Shown: positions 32,373 through 41,909, counted from the stretch's first letter. The stretch: DNA of 64,000 bases from Armatimonadota bacterium (GCA_018268375.1 JAFDWS010000005.1:1-64000), one strand, 5' to 3'. A program made the numbers and translations. The notes: generated from the letters alone by a model not told the origin.

Positions 32373-33304
32373 GGCTGCGGCCTCTCCGTACCCGGCGCGG
32401 GCTCTATCTTGACCGTGACGCGCACTTCCGCCGGGCCGACTGGTCGGACTCCGGCCGGCAAGCGCACTTTGCGGACAACGCTGACCGTCGCCAGCGCGTC
32501 CGTCAACGAGACAGGTTCTGTTTCAACCACCGAGGTCTTCGACATCACTCCACTTTCGCCCTTCACCTGGATCTGTGCGGGCCTCACTTCGATTCCGGTC
32601 ACCCGATAGCCAAACGCCGGCGTACCGACATACTGTGGGTTGACGATTACGCGCTTTGTCGCGGGCGCTGCCGCAACGGCCGGACTGACTGAGACCTCGG
32701 CGGGCTGGGCTCGGACGTAAGGGATCGGACGGTTCGCATCGTCCAGGATTTCGACCGAAACCTTGACCATGCCGCCGGCCCGCACCTGGGCCAGGTCGAG
32801 AAGAGCACGCACCTTCTTGACACTTCCCAACTTGCTCTCTGCACCGATGATCGTCACCCTCTCGGGCAGCACCGATGCCCCGTCATAGATGAGGTCGCGT
32901 GGCGGTAGGCCGGTCGGCTCGACTTCGACCGCCGCTTCCTTGGAAGATACGTTTTCAACCTTTATGCGGACGTTAGGCACGCGGGGCGTGACTGTGACGC
33001 GGCGGTTGGAAGGGGCATGGATCTCAAGCGGGAAGCGGTACTGGCCCGCTCTCGCATAGCTCAGGTCGACCACGGCAAAAACCGAGTTTTTGTCCAACTG
33101 GTCCAAGTATTCCTTCGACCCCGACGCCACGACTTGGACGGTTTGGGGGCCGCCCACGACGGTCATCGAGGCGGGCAGTCCCTGAAACTCTACACGAGCG
33201 TCGAATAGGAGCTCGGTCGGTGTCGAACTCGGCATAAGGGCGACTTTCGCGCCGACCGCGATCAAAAATGACGCCCCCAGCATCAGAAAGCTTTCACGGG
33301 TCAT
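32369..33304 (-). CDS. cdaR: YbbR-domain protein, CdaA regulator CdaR
   Basis: 311 residues. One N-terminal membrane helix (about 5-22) is followed by three YbbR-like repeats of about 85 residues (for example LPASMTVVGGPQTVQVVASGSKEYLDQL, then LPPRDLIYDGASVLPERVTIIGAESKLGSVKKV). In Firmicutes CdaR binds and regulates CdaA. Its start overlaps the cdaA stop, the usual cdaA-cdaR order. Confidence 0.92.
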   Translation of the reverse strand: MTRESFLMLGASFLIAVGAKVALMPSSTPTELLFDARVEFQGLPASMTVVGGPQTVQVVASGSKEYLDQLDKNSVFAVVDLSYARAGQYRFPLEIHAPSNRRVTVTPRVPNVRIKVENVSSKEAAVEVEPTGLPPRDLIYDGASVLPERVTIIGAESKLGSVKKVRALLDLAQVRAGGMVKVSVEILDDANRPIPYVRAQPAEVSVSPAVAAAPATKRVIVNPQYVGTPAFGYRVTGIEVRPAQIQVKGESGVMSKTSVVETEPVSLTDALATVSVVRKVRLPAGVRPVGPAEVRVTVKIEPAPGTERPQP

Positions 33305-34161
33305 CCGAGGCCCACCTTCTTGAGCGGCGAACCGTCTTGCTTCCGGTTGCGCCGCGAGCGCCGTCTGCCCAAGCCACCGCGCAACTCTTGGTTCAGCAGG
33401 TCTCTCAATTCCTTGAAACTATTGAGCGGGACAAAGCGCCCATCGATGGCGATGCTGACCTGTCCCCGCTCCTCGCTGACAATGACCGCCACGCAGTCGG
33501 CCTGCTCGCTGATCCCAAGGCCAGCCCGGTGCCGCATGTGGAAGTGAGGGTCGATCCGGGGGTTCTCGCTTAACGGCAGTCGACAAGCGGCCGCTAGGAT
33601 CTGGCCATTGCGGATGATGGCGGCACCATCGTGCAAGGGGCTGCCTTCGTTGAAGATCGCACCGAGCAACGGTGCGGTCACCTGCGCCCGCACGGGTATG
33701 CCGTTTTCTGCGACGTCGTCGAGCTGGGTACCCCGCTCGACCACCAGCAGGGCGCCGATCCGCTGCTCCGCCATTTCGGCGACTGCGGCGACCACTTCCT
33801 CGAGTGCGTCGCCCCCGATCACATTGTCTGCGCCGACAAGGCGGTCGGAGAGTCCAAATCGGGCGAGCCCTTCAATTGCCTGCCGCAGTTCGGGGAGGAA
33901 CAGGATCGCGAGAGCGACAGGGGCCAGCAACATCGCCTTGTCGAGCAAGGTGTGGAAGGTCGTTAGGCCGAGGAGGTCGCTCACGAACCAGGCGATGATG
34001 AAGACCATCACGCCGAGAACGACCCTCCAAGCACGGGTTCCGCGCACGAGCTTAAGGAGCCGGTAGACCAGGTACGTGACCAAAAAGATATCGGCCACGC
34101 TCACCAAGCCTTGCCATCCCGGCGTCAAAAGGTCGCGGAAGCGGTGCAAGAGCTCGTTCAA
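33301..34161 (-). CDS. cdaA: Diadenylate cyclase CdaA
   Basis: 286 residues, TTG start. Makes c-di-AMP from two ATP at the membrane. Three N-terminal hydrophobic segments (about 20-90) precede the DAC domain, where DGA (178-180) and RHRAG (210-214) are intact, so it should be active. The C-terminal basic tail (about 255-286) is low-complexity. It is divergent from pheA across a 40-bp spacer that contains the only space for both promoters. Confidence 0.96.
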   Translation of the reverse strand: MNELLHRFRDLLTPGWQGLVSVADIFLVTYLVYRLLKLVRGTRAWRVVLGVMVFIIAWFVSDLLGLTTFHTLLDKAMLLAPVALAILFLPELRQAIEGLARFGLSDRLVGADNVIGGDALEEVVAAVAEMAEQRIGALLVVERGTQLDDVAENGIPVRAQVTAPLLGAIFNEGSPLHDGAAIIRNGQILAAACRLPLSENPRIDPHFHMRHRAGLGISEQADCVAVIVSEERGQVSIAIDGRFVPLNSFKELRDLLNQELRGGLGRRRSRRNRKQDGSPLKKVGLG

Positions 34162-34166
34162 TTGAG

Positions 34167-34187
34167 GTTGGTTCTATTCTAACCAAC
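34167..34187. promoter_or_regulatory. Inverted repeat in the cdaA/pheA divergent spacer
   Basis: GTTGGTT (34167-34173) and AACCAAC (34181-34187) form a perfect inverted repeat around 7 bases. On the minus strand the centre reads TAGAATAGA (34181-34173), a -10-like word repeated before the gene at 44804. A shared operator controlling both divergent genes would fit in this 40-bp space. Confidence 0.45.
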
Positions 34188-34201
34188 TTCGAACTCCCAT
34201 A

Positions 34202-35314
34202 ATGCCCAGTGTGGGCGAGGACAAAGACCAACGGTCCGTCGATGATGTTAGACAGGACATCGACAGTGTCGACAGTGAGATCGTCAAGCTTCTGGGCCGG
34301 CGGGTCAGCTTGGCGAAAGAGATTGGCGCGATCAAGGGCGACCAGAAGCGCCCGTTCTTCACGCCTGAACGCGAGCACCAGATCTTCCATCGCCTGAGCC
34401 AACTCGAGTCTGGAATTCTGAGTCCCCAGCAGCTCACCGCGATCTTCCGCGAGATCATCAGTGCGGCGAGGGCGGCAGAGAAGCCGCTGAACGTAGCGTT
34501 TTGGGGCCCGCCAGGCACCTATTCGCACATCGCTTCCGTGCAAACGTTTGGCCGGTCGACGGACCACATGCCGTGTGATTCGATTCACGACGTCTTTAGA
34601 TCGGTCGAACAGGGCAGGGCGGACTACGGGATCGTTCCCATCGAGAACTCGATCGCTGGCGTCGTCCCTGAGACCCTCGATATGTTCCCCTTGACGAACG
34701 TCAAGATCTGCGACGAGACCTTCATCAACGTGCACCACTGCCTTGCGAGCGGCGGCGTCGGACTCGGAGGAGTGAAGCGTGTCTACGCTGGGCCGCAACC
34801 CGCCGCCCAATGCCGCGACTGGTTGCGGGAGAAACTCGGCGGAGTCGAGATCGTCAGCGTCGCCCCAACTGTCCGAGCCGCCGAGATGGCCATGGCCGAC
34901 CCCGAAGGGGCGGCGATCGTGAACTCAATGACGGTGGAACTCATGGGGATGACAGTGCTCGCAGAGCATATCGAGGACAGCTCTCAAAATCGAACGCGGT
35001 TTGTCGTCCTCGGATTCAACGAGCCAGCCCGGACCGGTCGCGACAAGACGACCTTGATGTTCAATCTACGCAACCGGCCGGGCGAGCTCTATAGAGTTCT
35101 GGGCGCCTTCGTCGAGAACGAGGTCAATCTCCTGATGATCGAGTCAAGGCCCGCGCCCCGCGCCAGTTTCGAGTATCACTTTTATGTCGATTGCGTGGGC
35201 CACCAGTCCGACGGCCCGCTCGAAAAGGCGATCTCAGCGATCCGGGACTTCGCACTTGAGACGACGATTTTGGGCAGTTATCCTAGCAACGACCCCACGC
35301 TCGAGACTTTCTAG
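34202..35314 (+). CDS. pheA: Bifunctional chorismate mutase/prephenate dehydratase
   Basis: 370 residues from ATG 34202. Residues about 15-95 are an AroQ-type chorismate mutase (VDSEIVKLLGRRVSLAKEIGAIKG), about 100-275 the prephenate dehydratase (FWGPPGTYSHIA, YGIVPIENSIAGVVPETLD, and NRTRFVVLG with its catalytic Thr), and about 285-365 an ACT regulatory domain (RPGELYRVLGAF, IESRPAPRASFEYHFYVD). It leads to phenylalanine; the ACT domain predicts feedback inhibition. Confidence 0.97.
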   Translation: MPSVGEDKDQRSVDDVRQDIDSVDSEIVKLLGRRVSLAKEIGAIKGDQKRPFFTPEREHQIFHRLSQLESGILSPQQLTAIFREIISAARAAEKPLNVAFWGPPGTYSHIASVQTFGRSTDHMPCDSIHDVFRSVEQGRADYGIVPIENSIAGVVPETLDMFPLTNVKICDETFINVHHCLASGGVGLGGVKRVYAGPQPAAQCRDWLREKLGGVEIVSVAPTVRAAEMAMADPEGAAIVNSMTVELMGMTVLAEHIEDSSQNRTRFVVLGFNEPARTGRDKTTLMFNLRNRPGELYRVLGAFVENEVNLLMIESRPAPRASFEYHFYVDCVGHQSDGPLEKAISAIRDFALETTILGSYPSNDPTLETF

Positions 35315-35355
35315 GCGCGAAACTCTCAAACTCGCCAGGGTCGGAACCAGCCGCG

Positions 35356-35997
35356 ATGTGGCAGGAAGCACTGGGGGCGCGCTGGCGCTCGTTTGCTTTC
35401 ATGCATATGGCGGAACCCTATCCGCGTGCTGACGATAGTCAGTGCGAGGCTTTGGCGTCTGAACTCGTCCTGGACTGCAAGCTGGCTGGATTGATCGATC
35501 CGACCATGCTCGTCTCGGGGGGGCCAGGCCATGAGAGTCGGTCTGACGCCGTCGAGCGTCGCCGGCTCGGCGCGCGATTTGTCTTGAGCCAACTTGCCGA
35601 CCTCGTCGACAACGTGCGCACCGGGATCTGCAGGAACAGCTCAGACCCAAGGCCCGCCGAATCGAACAGAAGACTGCTCGACACCGCCTCCGCGATGGCC
35701 TTGGACCTCCTTGAGAACGCAAAGGTCGACGGACGGAGGCTCTTCGTTTCGGCTGTCCAAGCGGCCAGGACCCCAGCCGGAGCTTACGGACATTCCACTT
35801 GCGACAAGAACGCGGTCCAACAAGCATCCGCTGTCATTCGAGAAGCGGCAGACACGTTCAAGCGCCTTTCGCCGAGTTCAAGCGCGGAAGTCCAGACCGC
35901 AGACACCATTCTTGCCGGCCTTGCGCAGCGGATCCGCTTCGTTGCCACCGGCGAAATGGACGGGAGCCGCACCGGCCCCGTCGATCACATGGCCTAA
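35356..35997 (+). CDS. Hypothetical protein
   Basis: 213 residues from ATG 35356; internal ATGs at 35401 and 35407 are possible starts. Largely helical, soluble, with Ala/Arg-rich segments and no motif I recognise. It has paired regions such as ELVLDCKLAGLIDPTMLVSGG and SNRRLLDTASAMALDLLENAKVDG. It converges with coaD, overlapping by 4 bases, and lies 41 bases after pheA. Codon use looks like that of its neighbours, which supports a real gene. Confidence 0.55.
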   Translation: MWQEALGARWRSFAFMHMAEPYPRADDSQCEALASELVLDCKLAGLIDPTMLVSGGPGHESRSDAVERRRLGARFVLSQLADLVDNVRTGICRNSSDPRPAESNRRLLDTASAMALDLLENAKVDGRRLFVSAVQAARTPAGAYGHSTCDKNAVQQASAVIREAADTFKRLSPSSSAEVQTADTILAGLAQRIRFVATGEMDGSRTGPVDHMA

Positions 35998-36470
35998 CCG
36001 CGCCGACCGACGATGAAGCGGGCGACCGGCTCGGGAACGAAGCCGCTCGGATCGCCGCCGAGCCGGGCAACCTCCCGTACGACGGTGCTCGAGAGAAACG
36101 AATATTCATCGCGAGTGATCAAGAAGACGGTCTCGATCGACGGATCGAGCTTGCGGTTGGCCATGGCGACGCGGAACTCGTACTCGAAGTCGCTCACGGC
36201 CCGCAGTCCCCGGACGAGGACCCCGCACTCGACCGACCGCGCGTAGTCCACGAGCAACCCTTGAAAGGTCGTGACCTTCACATTGTCGAGAGTCGAAGTG
36301 CACTCCTTGAGGAGCGCAAGGCGATCGTCCGCAGGGAGGAACGGGGCCTTGTCCGTATTGACGCCGATGGCCACGACCAGCTCGTCGAAAAGTCTGGCTG
36401 CCCGCTCGATGACGTCGAGATGCCCAAGTGTCGGTGGGTCGAACGAACCGGGGTAGATCGCGCGCCTCAT
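35994..36470 (-). CDS. coaD: Phosphopantetheine adenylyltransferase
   Basis: 158 residues. Fourth step of CoA synthesis. The nucleotidyltransferase signature is YPGSFDPPTLGH at the N-terminus and ISRDEYSFLSSTVVRE-like (LITRDEYSFLSSTVVREVA) near residue 125; LVRGLRAVSDFEYE matches the pantetheine-binding loop. Length is normal. It appears to be a single-gene unit between convergent and divergent neighbours. Confidence 0.97.
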   Translation of the reverse strand: MRRAIYPGSFDPPTLGHLDVIERAARLFDELVVAIGVNTDKAPFLPADDRLALLKECTSTLDNVKVTTFQGLLVDYARSVECGVLVRGLRAVSDFEYEFRVAMANRKLDPSIETVFLITRDEYSFLSSTVVREVARLGGDPSGFVPEPVARFIVGRRG

Positions 36471-36581
36471 GAGCCCGCATTTTAGCTTGAAATGGCCCGC
36501 AATGCTGCCTGCGAGAGCCCTTCATCGAGGCTGGAGGAAACACGGCCCCGCCTGTCGGACGTCATACTGAAAGGACATCCC

Positions 36582-37664
36582 ATGGGCACTTTCCGTACCG
36601 TTTTGTTGGCGATGGCGGCGCTTGGCGCTGGCCTTGCGCTGGCTCAGGACCAGAACAAGCCAAAGGTCGCAAGGCCGATCAAAGTCAACAAGGTCCACAA
36701 CGACTCGATCGCCGCGTCGGACATGCCCAACACATTGGTCGTCCTCTTTGGAAATGCGACCGTGGGCGCCGCTGAGGGTGCCGATCCGAGCACGGTCAAC
36801 ATGGTCCAGATGAAGCAGAGCCTGCTCGATGTGAGCCGTTTCGGACTGCCCATTGACATGATGGTGAGCCTCGGTGGCCTTGTCACCAACAAGGTTGACG
36901 ACGCTGGGCAGACGATGGTCAAACGGCTTGAGCGTTGGCGTTCGGCACTTCAAGACGGGCCCGTCAAATCAAAGTTCTACAGCACGTTCGGTTGCGAAGG
37001 TTTGGGTTCGGACGGCAAGGTCGATCCTGCCGCCCGGATGCTGTGGCAAGACTGGACTTCGAAGAACGGTTGGGCGAGCGTTTCGCCCCAATCAAAGTCC
37101 ATGGACTTCACCCTTCGCCAGGGTGGCGATCTGTACTTGTTCCTGGACACCGAGAGCGGGCCAGGCATCAACTCGACGTGGCTCAAAGAGCAATTGAGCA
37201 AAGCGGCAAAGGAACGTCAGACCCTCCACGTCTTTGTTTTCGGATACCGGCCGGTAACTGCGCCCACTGTTGGTGAGGCGTCCAAGGAGCAGGCTGAATT
37301 TCTCAAGGATCCAACGGTCGCGGAGGCGCGAAAGGCCATGTCGATCGACCCCAAGGTGGTGGGGTACTTCTGCGGTTCTCCCGGTATGACCGACCTGACC
37401 CCGCTTGAGAAGGGCTCCCAGGTGAACCAGGTAATCGTTGGCAACGCAGGCGGCGCCTTCGCACCAGGCTGGAACCCGCCAGGCGGCCCTCAGTTCGGGT
37501 TTGCCGTCCTCCAGATCTTGTCGAGCGGAACCGTCTCGCTCCTCACGTTTAATCGCCTCCCTCCGCCCGAGGGCCAGGCCCCCTATGTGGCGAGTCCGAC
37601 CGCTCCGTCCGCGGCACGCTTCGCCAAGCAGGTTGTGCTCTGGTCGGTTAAGCCTAAGAACTAA
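36582..37664 (+). CDS. Secreted protein of unknown function
   Basis: 360 residues from ATG 36582 (AAGGAC upstream). A signal peptide is clear (TVLLAMAALGAGLALA, cleavage before QDQ). The mature part alternates strands and helices (VVLFGNATVGAAEG, DMMVSLGGLVTNKVDDAGQTMVKRL, LYLFLDTESGPGINSTWLKEQL, VGYFCGSPGM), which could fit an alpha/beta calcineurin-like phosphoesterase fold, but no metal-ligand motif is evident. It converges with the CNNM gene with a 4-base overlap. Confidence 0.65.
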   Translation: MGTFRTVLLAMAALGAGLALAQDQNKPKVARPIKVNKVHNDSIAASDMPNTLVVLFGNATVGAAEGADPSTVNMVQMKQSLLDVSRFGLPIDMMVSLGGLVTNKVDDAGQTMVKRLERWRSALQDGPVKSKFYSTFGCEGLGSDGKVDPAARMLWQDWTSKNGWASVSPQSKSMDFTLRQGGDLYLFLDTESGPGINSTWLKEQLSKAAKERQTLHVFVFGYRPVTAPTVGEASKEQAEFLKDPTVAEARKAMSIDPKVVGYFCGSPGMTDLTPLEKGSQVNQVIVGNAGGAFAPGWNPPGGPQFGFAVLQILSSGTVSLLTFNRLPPPEGQAPYVASPTAPSAARFAKQVVLWSVKPKN

Positions 37665-38962
37665 GCACCGGGTGCTGTCGGTCGGTTGCTGAGAAGAAGG
37701 ACGAGCCGCGTGACCCGGCTCCGCGCCATGTTCTCCACCTTGAGCTTGCCAATCGGAAGTTCGACCGTGTCTCCCAGCTTAGGGACCCGCTCCAAAACGT
37801 TGGCAACGATTTCGGCCAGCGTCTCGGTCGTATACGGCTCGTTGCCCGGCTCGAAGCCGAGAAAGTCCAAGATCTCGTCGTACCGGACATCCGCTCTCGC
37901 TGTGATACGGGTCGACCCCATCCTTTCGATCGGAGGTCGTTCTCCCTCAAGAGTGTCCTGCAATTCTCCGAACACCTCTTCGACGACGTCCTCAAGGGTG
38001 AGAAGGCCGGCTGTACCGCCATATTCGTCACGGACGATCAGCATTTGAGTTTTGTCCTCGCGCATGCGCTGGATGACTTTGTCCAACGTGAGGTTCTCCG
38101 GGACGAACACGGCCGGACGTAGCACGGACTCTAGGGTGAATCCGGGCTCGTCCCAAGCCTTGACGATGTCTTGGAGATAGACGATGCCGTCGAGCTCGTC
38201 AATGTCGCCTGAACAAACAGGAATGCGGGAGTGGGGGATCCCTTTCAGCTTTTCGGGCAAGGACTCCCGATCGGAAGCCTTTTCCAGCCATTTGATGTCG
38301 ACGCGATGGATCATCACGTCTGCCGCGTCCAGCTTGTCGAACTTAAGGGCTTTGTTGATGACGGTTGCCTGTGAGTCCGCGAAGTGGCCCTCCTCATGGC
38401 TTTCTTTGACCAGGATGGCGAGCTCTTCCCGCGACATCGAGTCACTGGCCGCCTGGTCGAGCCGAATACCGAAGGGCCTTAAGATCAAGGCGGACGCCCG
38501 ACTCGTCAGCCAAACCAACGGCGCAAGCAACAGACCCGCCCACCTGAGGATGGGCGCAGAGAGGAGGGCGACTCGTTCCGGGTTCCTCAGGGCCACGTAC
38601 TTTGGTACGAGTTCGCCGAGGATCACGAGGGGCAGGGCGACAGCGATGATGGAAAGGACGCGGACGACCGAAGAAGGCAGAAAGCTCAGTCCAGGCTCGA
38701 TCAGATGGTGTAAGTACGGCTCCGTCACTGCACCAATAGCGATGCCGCAAAGGGTGATGCCGACCTGGGTGCCGGCAACGTAGGTGGTCATGCTCTCGAG
38801 CGCCTTGAGGAGCCCTGCCGCGCGTCTGTTGCCCTTCTTTGCCAGGGCCTCGATCTTTGGCCTCCTGGCACTAACGAGGCCGTATTCACCGGCTACAAAG
38901 AACGCGCTGCCGACAAGGAGGAGCAGACTCACTACCAATGTGACGCGCGCGTCGCCTTCCAT
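37661..38962 (-). CDS. CNNM/CorC-family transporter (hemolysin family)
   Basis: 433 residues. Domain order: DUF21 membrane domain (about 5-200, with LASIGxxxxxGELVPK-type block ILGELVPKYVALRNPE), two CBS domains (about 215-335, RIPVCSGDIDELDGIVYLQD and QMLIVRDEYGGTAGLLTLEDVVEEVFGE) and a CorC/HlyC domain (about 350-425). Members export or sense Mg2+ or Co2+. The basic, positively charged C-terminal strand ends RLVLLLSN. Confidence 0.94.
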   Translation of the reverse strand: MEGDARVTLVVSLLLLVGSAFFVAGEYGLVSARRPKIEALAKKGNRRAAGLLKALESMTTYVAGTQVGITLCGIAIGAVTEPYLHHLIEPGLSFLPSSVVRVLSIIAVALPLVILGELVPKYVALRNPERVALLSAPILRWAGLLLAPLVWLTSRASALILRPFGIRLDQAASDSMSREELAILVKESHEEGHFADSQATVINKALKFDKLDAADVMIHRVDIKWLEKASDRESLPEKLKGIPHSRIPVCSGDIDELDGIVYLQDIVKAWDEPGFTLESVLRPAVFVPENLTLDKVIQRMREDKTQMLIVRDEYGGTAGLLTLEDVVEEVFGELQDTLEGERPPIERMGSTRITARADVRYDEILDFLGFEPGNEPYTTETLAEIVANVLERVPKLGDTVELPIGKLKVENMARSRVTRLVLLLSNRPTAPGA

Positions 38963-39024
38963 GCTTGTTCACGCATTGTATCAAAACGGTGACACCGTGG
39001 ATCGCAAGGCATACTGGACGAGTG

Positions 39025-39942
39025 ATGAGCCTTGCGGACTGGACAGGTGTGTTTCCTGCGGCGGTCACGCCGTTCACGGCAGAAGACAAACTTGACGAAC
39101 TCTCGGTCGCAAGGCTCCTCGGCTACTTTGACGCAGCTGGCTGCAAGGGCGTGGTGCTTGCTGGCACGAACGGCGAGGGTCCTTCCTTGGCTGCGGTCGA
39201 AAAGCGCGACCTGCTTCGGACGGCAAACCTCGCAAGGGGACGGCTACTGCTCGTCCTCGGCATCGCGACCCCCAGCCTGTCTGAAGCGGTCTGGCTCTGT
39301 GAGCAGGCGGGAAAGAACGGCGGCGACGCAGTCCTGCTCATGCCGCCTGGTTACTTTCGAACCGTCTCCGACACAGGAATTGAGAGTTGGTTTGTAGAGG
39401 TCATGGACCGGTCTTCCGTTCCCGTGATCATTTACAACTATCCGAAGATGACCGGTATCACTCTGACCTTCGACCTGGTCTCCCGGCTCGCCCAACACCC
39501 GCGGATGATGGGCGTCAAAGACAGTAGCGGGGAACTGGCGAATCTGGCTGGCTATCGGAGTGCCCTTGGTTCGGACAAGGCCCTGTTCCTTGGGGACGAA
39601 ACCATTCTCATGGAGGCCCTGAGCAACGGATGGACAGGCACGATCAGCGGTGCCGCGAACGTCCTTCCCACTTGGATTTCAAGGGTCGTCAGACTGTGGC
39701 ACGAAGGCAAGCTTGACGAGAGTGCGGAAGCCTATCAAGTGGTTGCTCCGCTCATCGGGGCAGTCAGAAAGGCACCTCAGCCTGCCTCGAACAAGGCGGT
39801 TCTAGCCGCCCTCGACGTGATCGCTTCGAGCAAGCCTCGGCTCCCGCTAGAGGAAGTGGCCGCTACCGACCTCCTGGCTGCGCTCAAAGAGCGCCTCGGG
39901 GTCACGGCAGAGCGTTTGGGCTTGGATCGTCGGTCAGGCTAG
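39025..39942 (+). CDS. Dihydrodipicolinate synthase-family aldolase/lyase
   Basis: 305 residues from ATG 39025. TIM-barrel aldolase with the Schiff-base lysine in GVKDSSGEL, the Tyr in IYNYPKMTGI and the pyruvate-binding block LAGTNGEGPSL. Compared with true DapA the substrate loop differs (GTNGEG for GTTGES is common in the broader family), so it may act on another 2-keto acid such as 4-hydroxy-2-oxoglutarate or N-acetylneuraminate. A NanE-NanK fusion elsewhere in the window makes a sugar-acid role possible. Confidence 0.88.
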   Translation: MSLADWTGVFPAAVTPFTAEDKLDELSVARLLGYFDAAGCKGVVLAGTNGEGPSLAAVEKRDLLRTANLARGRLLLVLGIATPSLSEAVWLCEQAGKNGGDAVLLMPPGYFRTVSDTGIESWFVEVMDRSSVPVIIYNYPKMTGITLTFDLVSRLAQHPRMMGVKDSSGELANLAGYRSALGSDKALFLGDETILMEALSNGWTGTISGAANVLPTWISRVVRLWHEGKLDESAEAYQVVAPLIGAVRKAPQPASNKAVLAALDVIASSKPRLPLEEVAATDLLAALKERLGVTAERLGLDRRSG

Positions 39943-40362
39943 GGTCTCCCATTCTGCTGGGTCTCGTGCCAGCATGGCCTTGATTTCCTCTGGAATCGTC
40001 ACCGCCGACATCGCCGCGCCGACAAAGACGTGCCAGGTGTAGCCCTCGGTGACGAGCTTTCCCGTCTCTTCGTTGACCACTTCGTACTGGAATTTGATCG
40101 CGGCCCGCTTACGTTCGCCCAACCACACCTTGATGGCGATCCAGTCGTCGTACTTCACCTCGCCCTTGTAACGGGTCCAGACTTCGACGACAGGCAATTT
40201 GAAGCCCATTCCCTCCAACTGCTTGTAGGTGAATCCACGGTCTCGGCACCAGGCGCCCCGGGCCTGCTCGAACCAATAAAGGTAGTTCGCGTAGTAGGCG
40301 TGGCCCATCATGTCGGTCTCGCCGTAGCGGACGCGAACGCGCTCCGTGGTCACCGGTGTCAT
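39934..40362 (-). CDS. Acyl-CoA thioesterase, YbgC/4HBT type
   Basis: 142 residues. Hot-dog fold: RVRYGETDMMGHAYYANYLYWFEQARGAW is the catalytic-helix region of the 4-hydroxybenzoyl-CoA thioesterase/YbgC family, followed by the strands VEVWTRYKGEVKYDDWIAIKVWL. The usual GxVYHxNY becomes GHAYYANY, a known variant. Converges with the DapA-family gene, overlapping 9 bases. Substrate unknown. Confidence 0.9.
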   Translation of the reverse strand: MTPVTTERVRVRYGETDMMGHAYYANYLYWFEQARGAWCRDRGFTYKQLEGMGFKLPVVEVWTRYKGEVKYDDWIAIKVWLGERKRAAIKFQYEVVNEETGKLVTEGYTWHVFVGAAMSAVTIPEEIKAMLARDPAEWETLA

Positions 40363-40396
40363 GTGAGGAAGTTATGGCACCGGGAGGGAAGGAAGG

Positions 40397-40984
40397 TTAG
40401 AACGACTGGTCCTTAAGTTCCCAGTACTCGTTCCAAAGGACACCCTTGTCGTGCTCGTCGTCGCCCATGACGTCGCCGATCACACCATAGGTGCTGATAG
40501 AGCGAAGGGCCAGGGTCTCGGAATCCATGGCGTAGGCGGTAGCGAAGCGACCGTAGCGCTGGCTCATGTAGGTGACGAACACAGTCGTAGTCGAGCCTTC
40601 TTTCCGAACGAGGTACAGGGGGCCCGTAGTGTCCGATGGCAGGAGCCGTTCGGTGAGCCGCTTGCTTCTGAATCCAACCCAACGCGCCAGTTCGTGGTCG
40701 TAGACCATGAACGGATCGATCGAGCTTCTCTTCGAGTCCCCTCGCCAGCCTTTCTCAGCTTCGCTGGGCCGAACCTCGTAGGTTTTCCCGGATCGGACGA
40801 AGCGGTAAGACATGGCGTCGGTGGAGACTGAGCCTGGCCCTGAACCGTGAGAGGACTTGGTGCAGCTGTACTCGACGGTTCCCGCGAAGTGCAGGGCAGC
40901 CTGGTATTTCTTCTGGGATGCGAGCATGAGGTCGACCGCAAGTTGACCTTCCCAGTGAGCGGCCGCAAGGAGCACGGGCACCAT
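40397..40984 (-). CDS. Exported protein, possibly LolA-like
   Basis: 195 residues from ATG 40984 (the frame is open to 41041). A short hydrophobic start (MVPVLLAAAH) could be a weak signal. The body has an all-beta pattern with ALHFAGTVEYSCTK, SYRFVRSGKTYEVRPSE, TTTVFVTYMSQRYGRFATAYAMDSETLALRSIS, similar to lipoprotein-carrier or DUF2092-like proteins. No firm family. It is divergent from ftsE with a 115-base spacer. Confidence 0.55.
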   Translation of the reverse strand: MVPVLLAAAHWEGQLAVDLMLASQKKYQAALHFAGTVEYSCTKSSHGSGPGSVSTDAMSYRFVRSGKTYEVRPSEAEKGWRGDSKRSSIDPFMVYDHELARWVGFRSKRLTERLLPSDTTGPLYLVRKEGSTTTVFVTYMSQRYGRFATAYAMDSETLALRSISTYGVIGDVMGDDEHDKGVLWNEYWELKDQSF

Positions 40985-41079
40985 GCCTTGCGTCGGTGCA
41001 AGCCCTGGACCGTTGGCCTGCTTCGCAAAAGAAACAAGCAACCTTGCCGGACCAGCTTTGGGAAACCTTTGCCAGACCC

Positions 41080-41091
41080 GACTGGTACCAT
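41080..41091 (+). promoter_or_regulatory. Possible extended -10 promoter of ftsEX
   Basis: GACTGGTACCAT is identical to 10611-10622 before rlmN. The ftsE ATG follows at 41100 with AAGGACAG between, so the leader would be very short. No clear -35 box. Confidence 0.35.
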
Positions 41092-41099
41092 AAGGACAG

Positions 41100-41909
41100 A
41101 TGAGGCCCGAGAGTTTCGAGGGCGCAGCCCCCTATGTCGAGTTTAGAGGCGTAGAGGTTGCCTATAACGAGCTGGTCTCTGGCCTTCGCGGAGTTTCCCT
41201 GACCGTCAAGAAGGGTGAGTTCGTGTTCTTATGCGGCCCGACTGGTAGCGGCAAGAGCACGTTGCTTAAGTGCTTGTCGAGGGAGGTCTGGCACACATCC
41301 GGCACGATTGTCCTCGCGGGAAGGGACATGAACCGGGTACCCGCTCGGGACGTGCCTTTGTTGAGACGGCAAATGGGGATCGTGCCCCAAGACTTCGGCT
41401 TGCTCACTAACCGGCGTGTCTGGGAAAACTTGGCCTACGCCATGAGGGCTTGCGGCAAAACGAAGCGGGAAGTCCGGCAGATGGTGCCGAAGATCCTTGA
41501 GCAAGTCAACATGCTGCAGCGGGCCGACGCCTTTCCACGCGAACTGAGCGGCGGCGAGCAGCAGCGCGTCGCCATAGGGCGGGCTCTCATCAACGACCCG
41601 CCTCTGCTCCTTGCCGACGAACCCACGGGCAACTTAGATCCGGATCACAGCGTGGAAGTCATGGAACTGTTGCTTCAACTGAACCAGAAAGGAACCACTG
41701 TGATCGTCGCCAGCCACGACATGCCGATCGTCGAACGCTTTGGAAAGCGAGTGCTGCTGATGGAACTGGGCAAGGTCGTCGCCGACACCGCCGATCTCAA
41801 CAGCAGCAGAGTCCACGAGGAGATCGCGAGAGCACTCTCCATGCCTGAAGGCCACGCAACGCTGGACGGCGAGCCTTTCGACCGCGACCAGGAGGCCGAA
41901 AATGCTTGA
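41100..41909 (+). CDS. ftsE: Cell division ATP-binding protein FtsE
   Basis: 269 residues. ATPase that with FtsX activates peptidoglycan hydrolases at the septum. Walker [10 protein letters not shown], signature [15 protein letters not shown], Walker [13 protein letters not shown] and switch VASHDM are intact. There is a C-terminal extension of about 45 residues ([25 protein letters not shown]) beyond the usual 220-230. Its end overlaps ftsX by 8 bases. Confidence 0.95.
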   Translation: MRPESFEGAAPYVEFRGVEVAYNELVSGLRGVSLTVKKGEFVFLCGPTGSGKSTLLKCLSREVWHTSGTIVLAGRDMNRVPARDVPLLRRQMGIVPQDFGLLTNRRVWENLAYAMRACGKTKREVRQMVPKILEQVNMLQRADAFPRELSGGEQQRVAIGRALINDPPLLLADEPTGNLDPDHSVEVMELLLQLNQKGTTVIVASHDMPIVERFGKRVLLMELGKVVADTADLNSSRVHEEIARALSMPEGHATLDGEPFDRDQEAENA

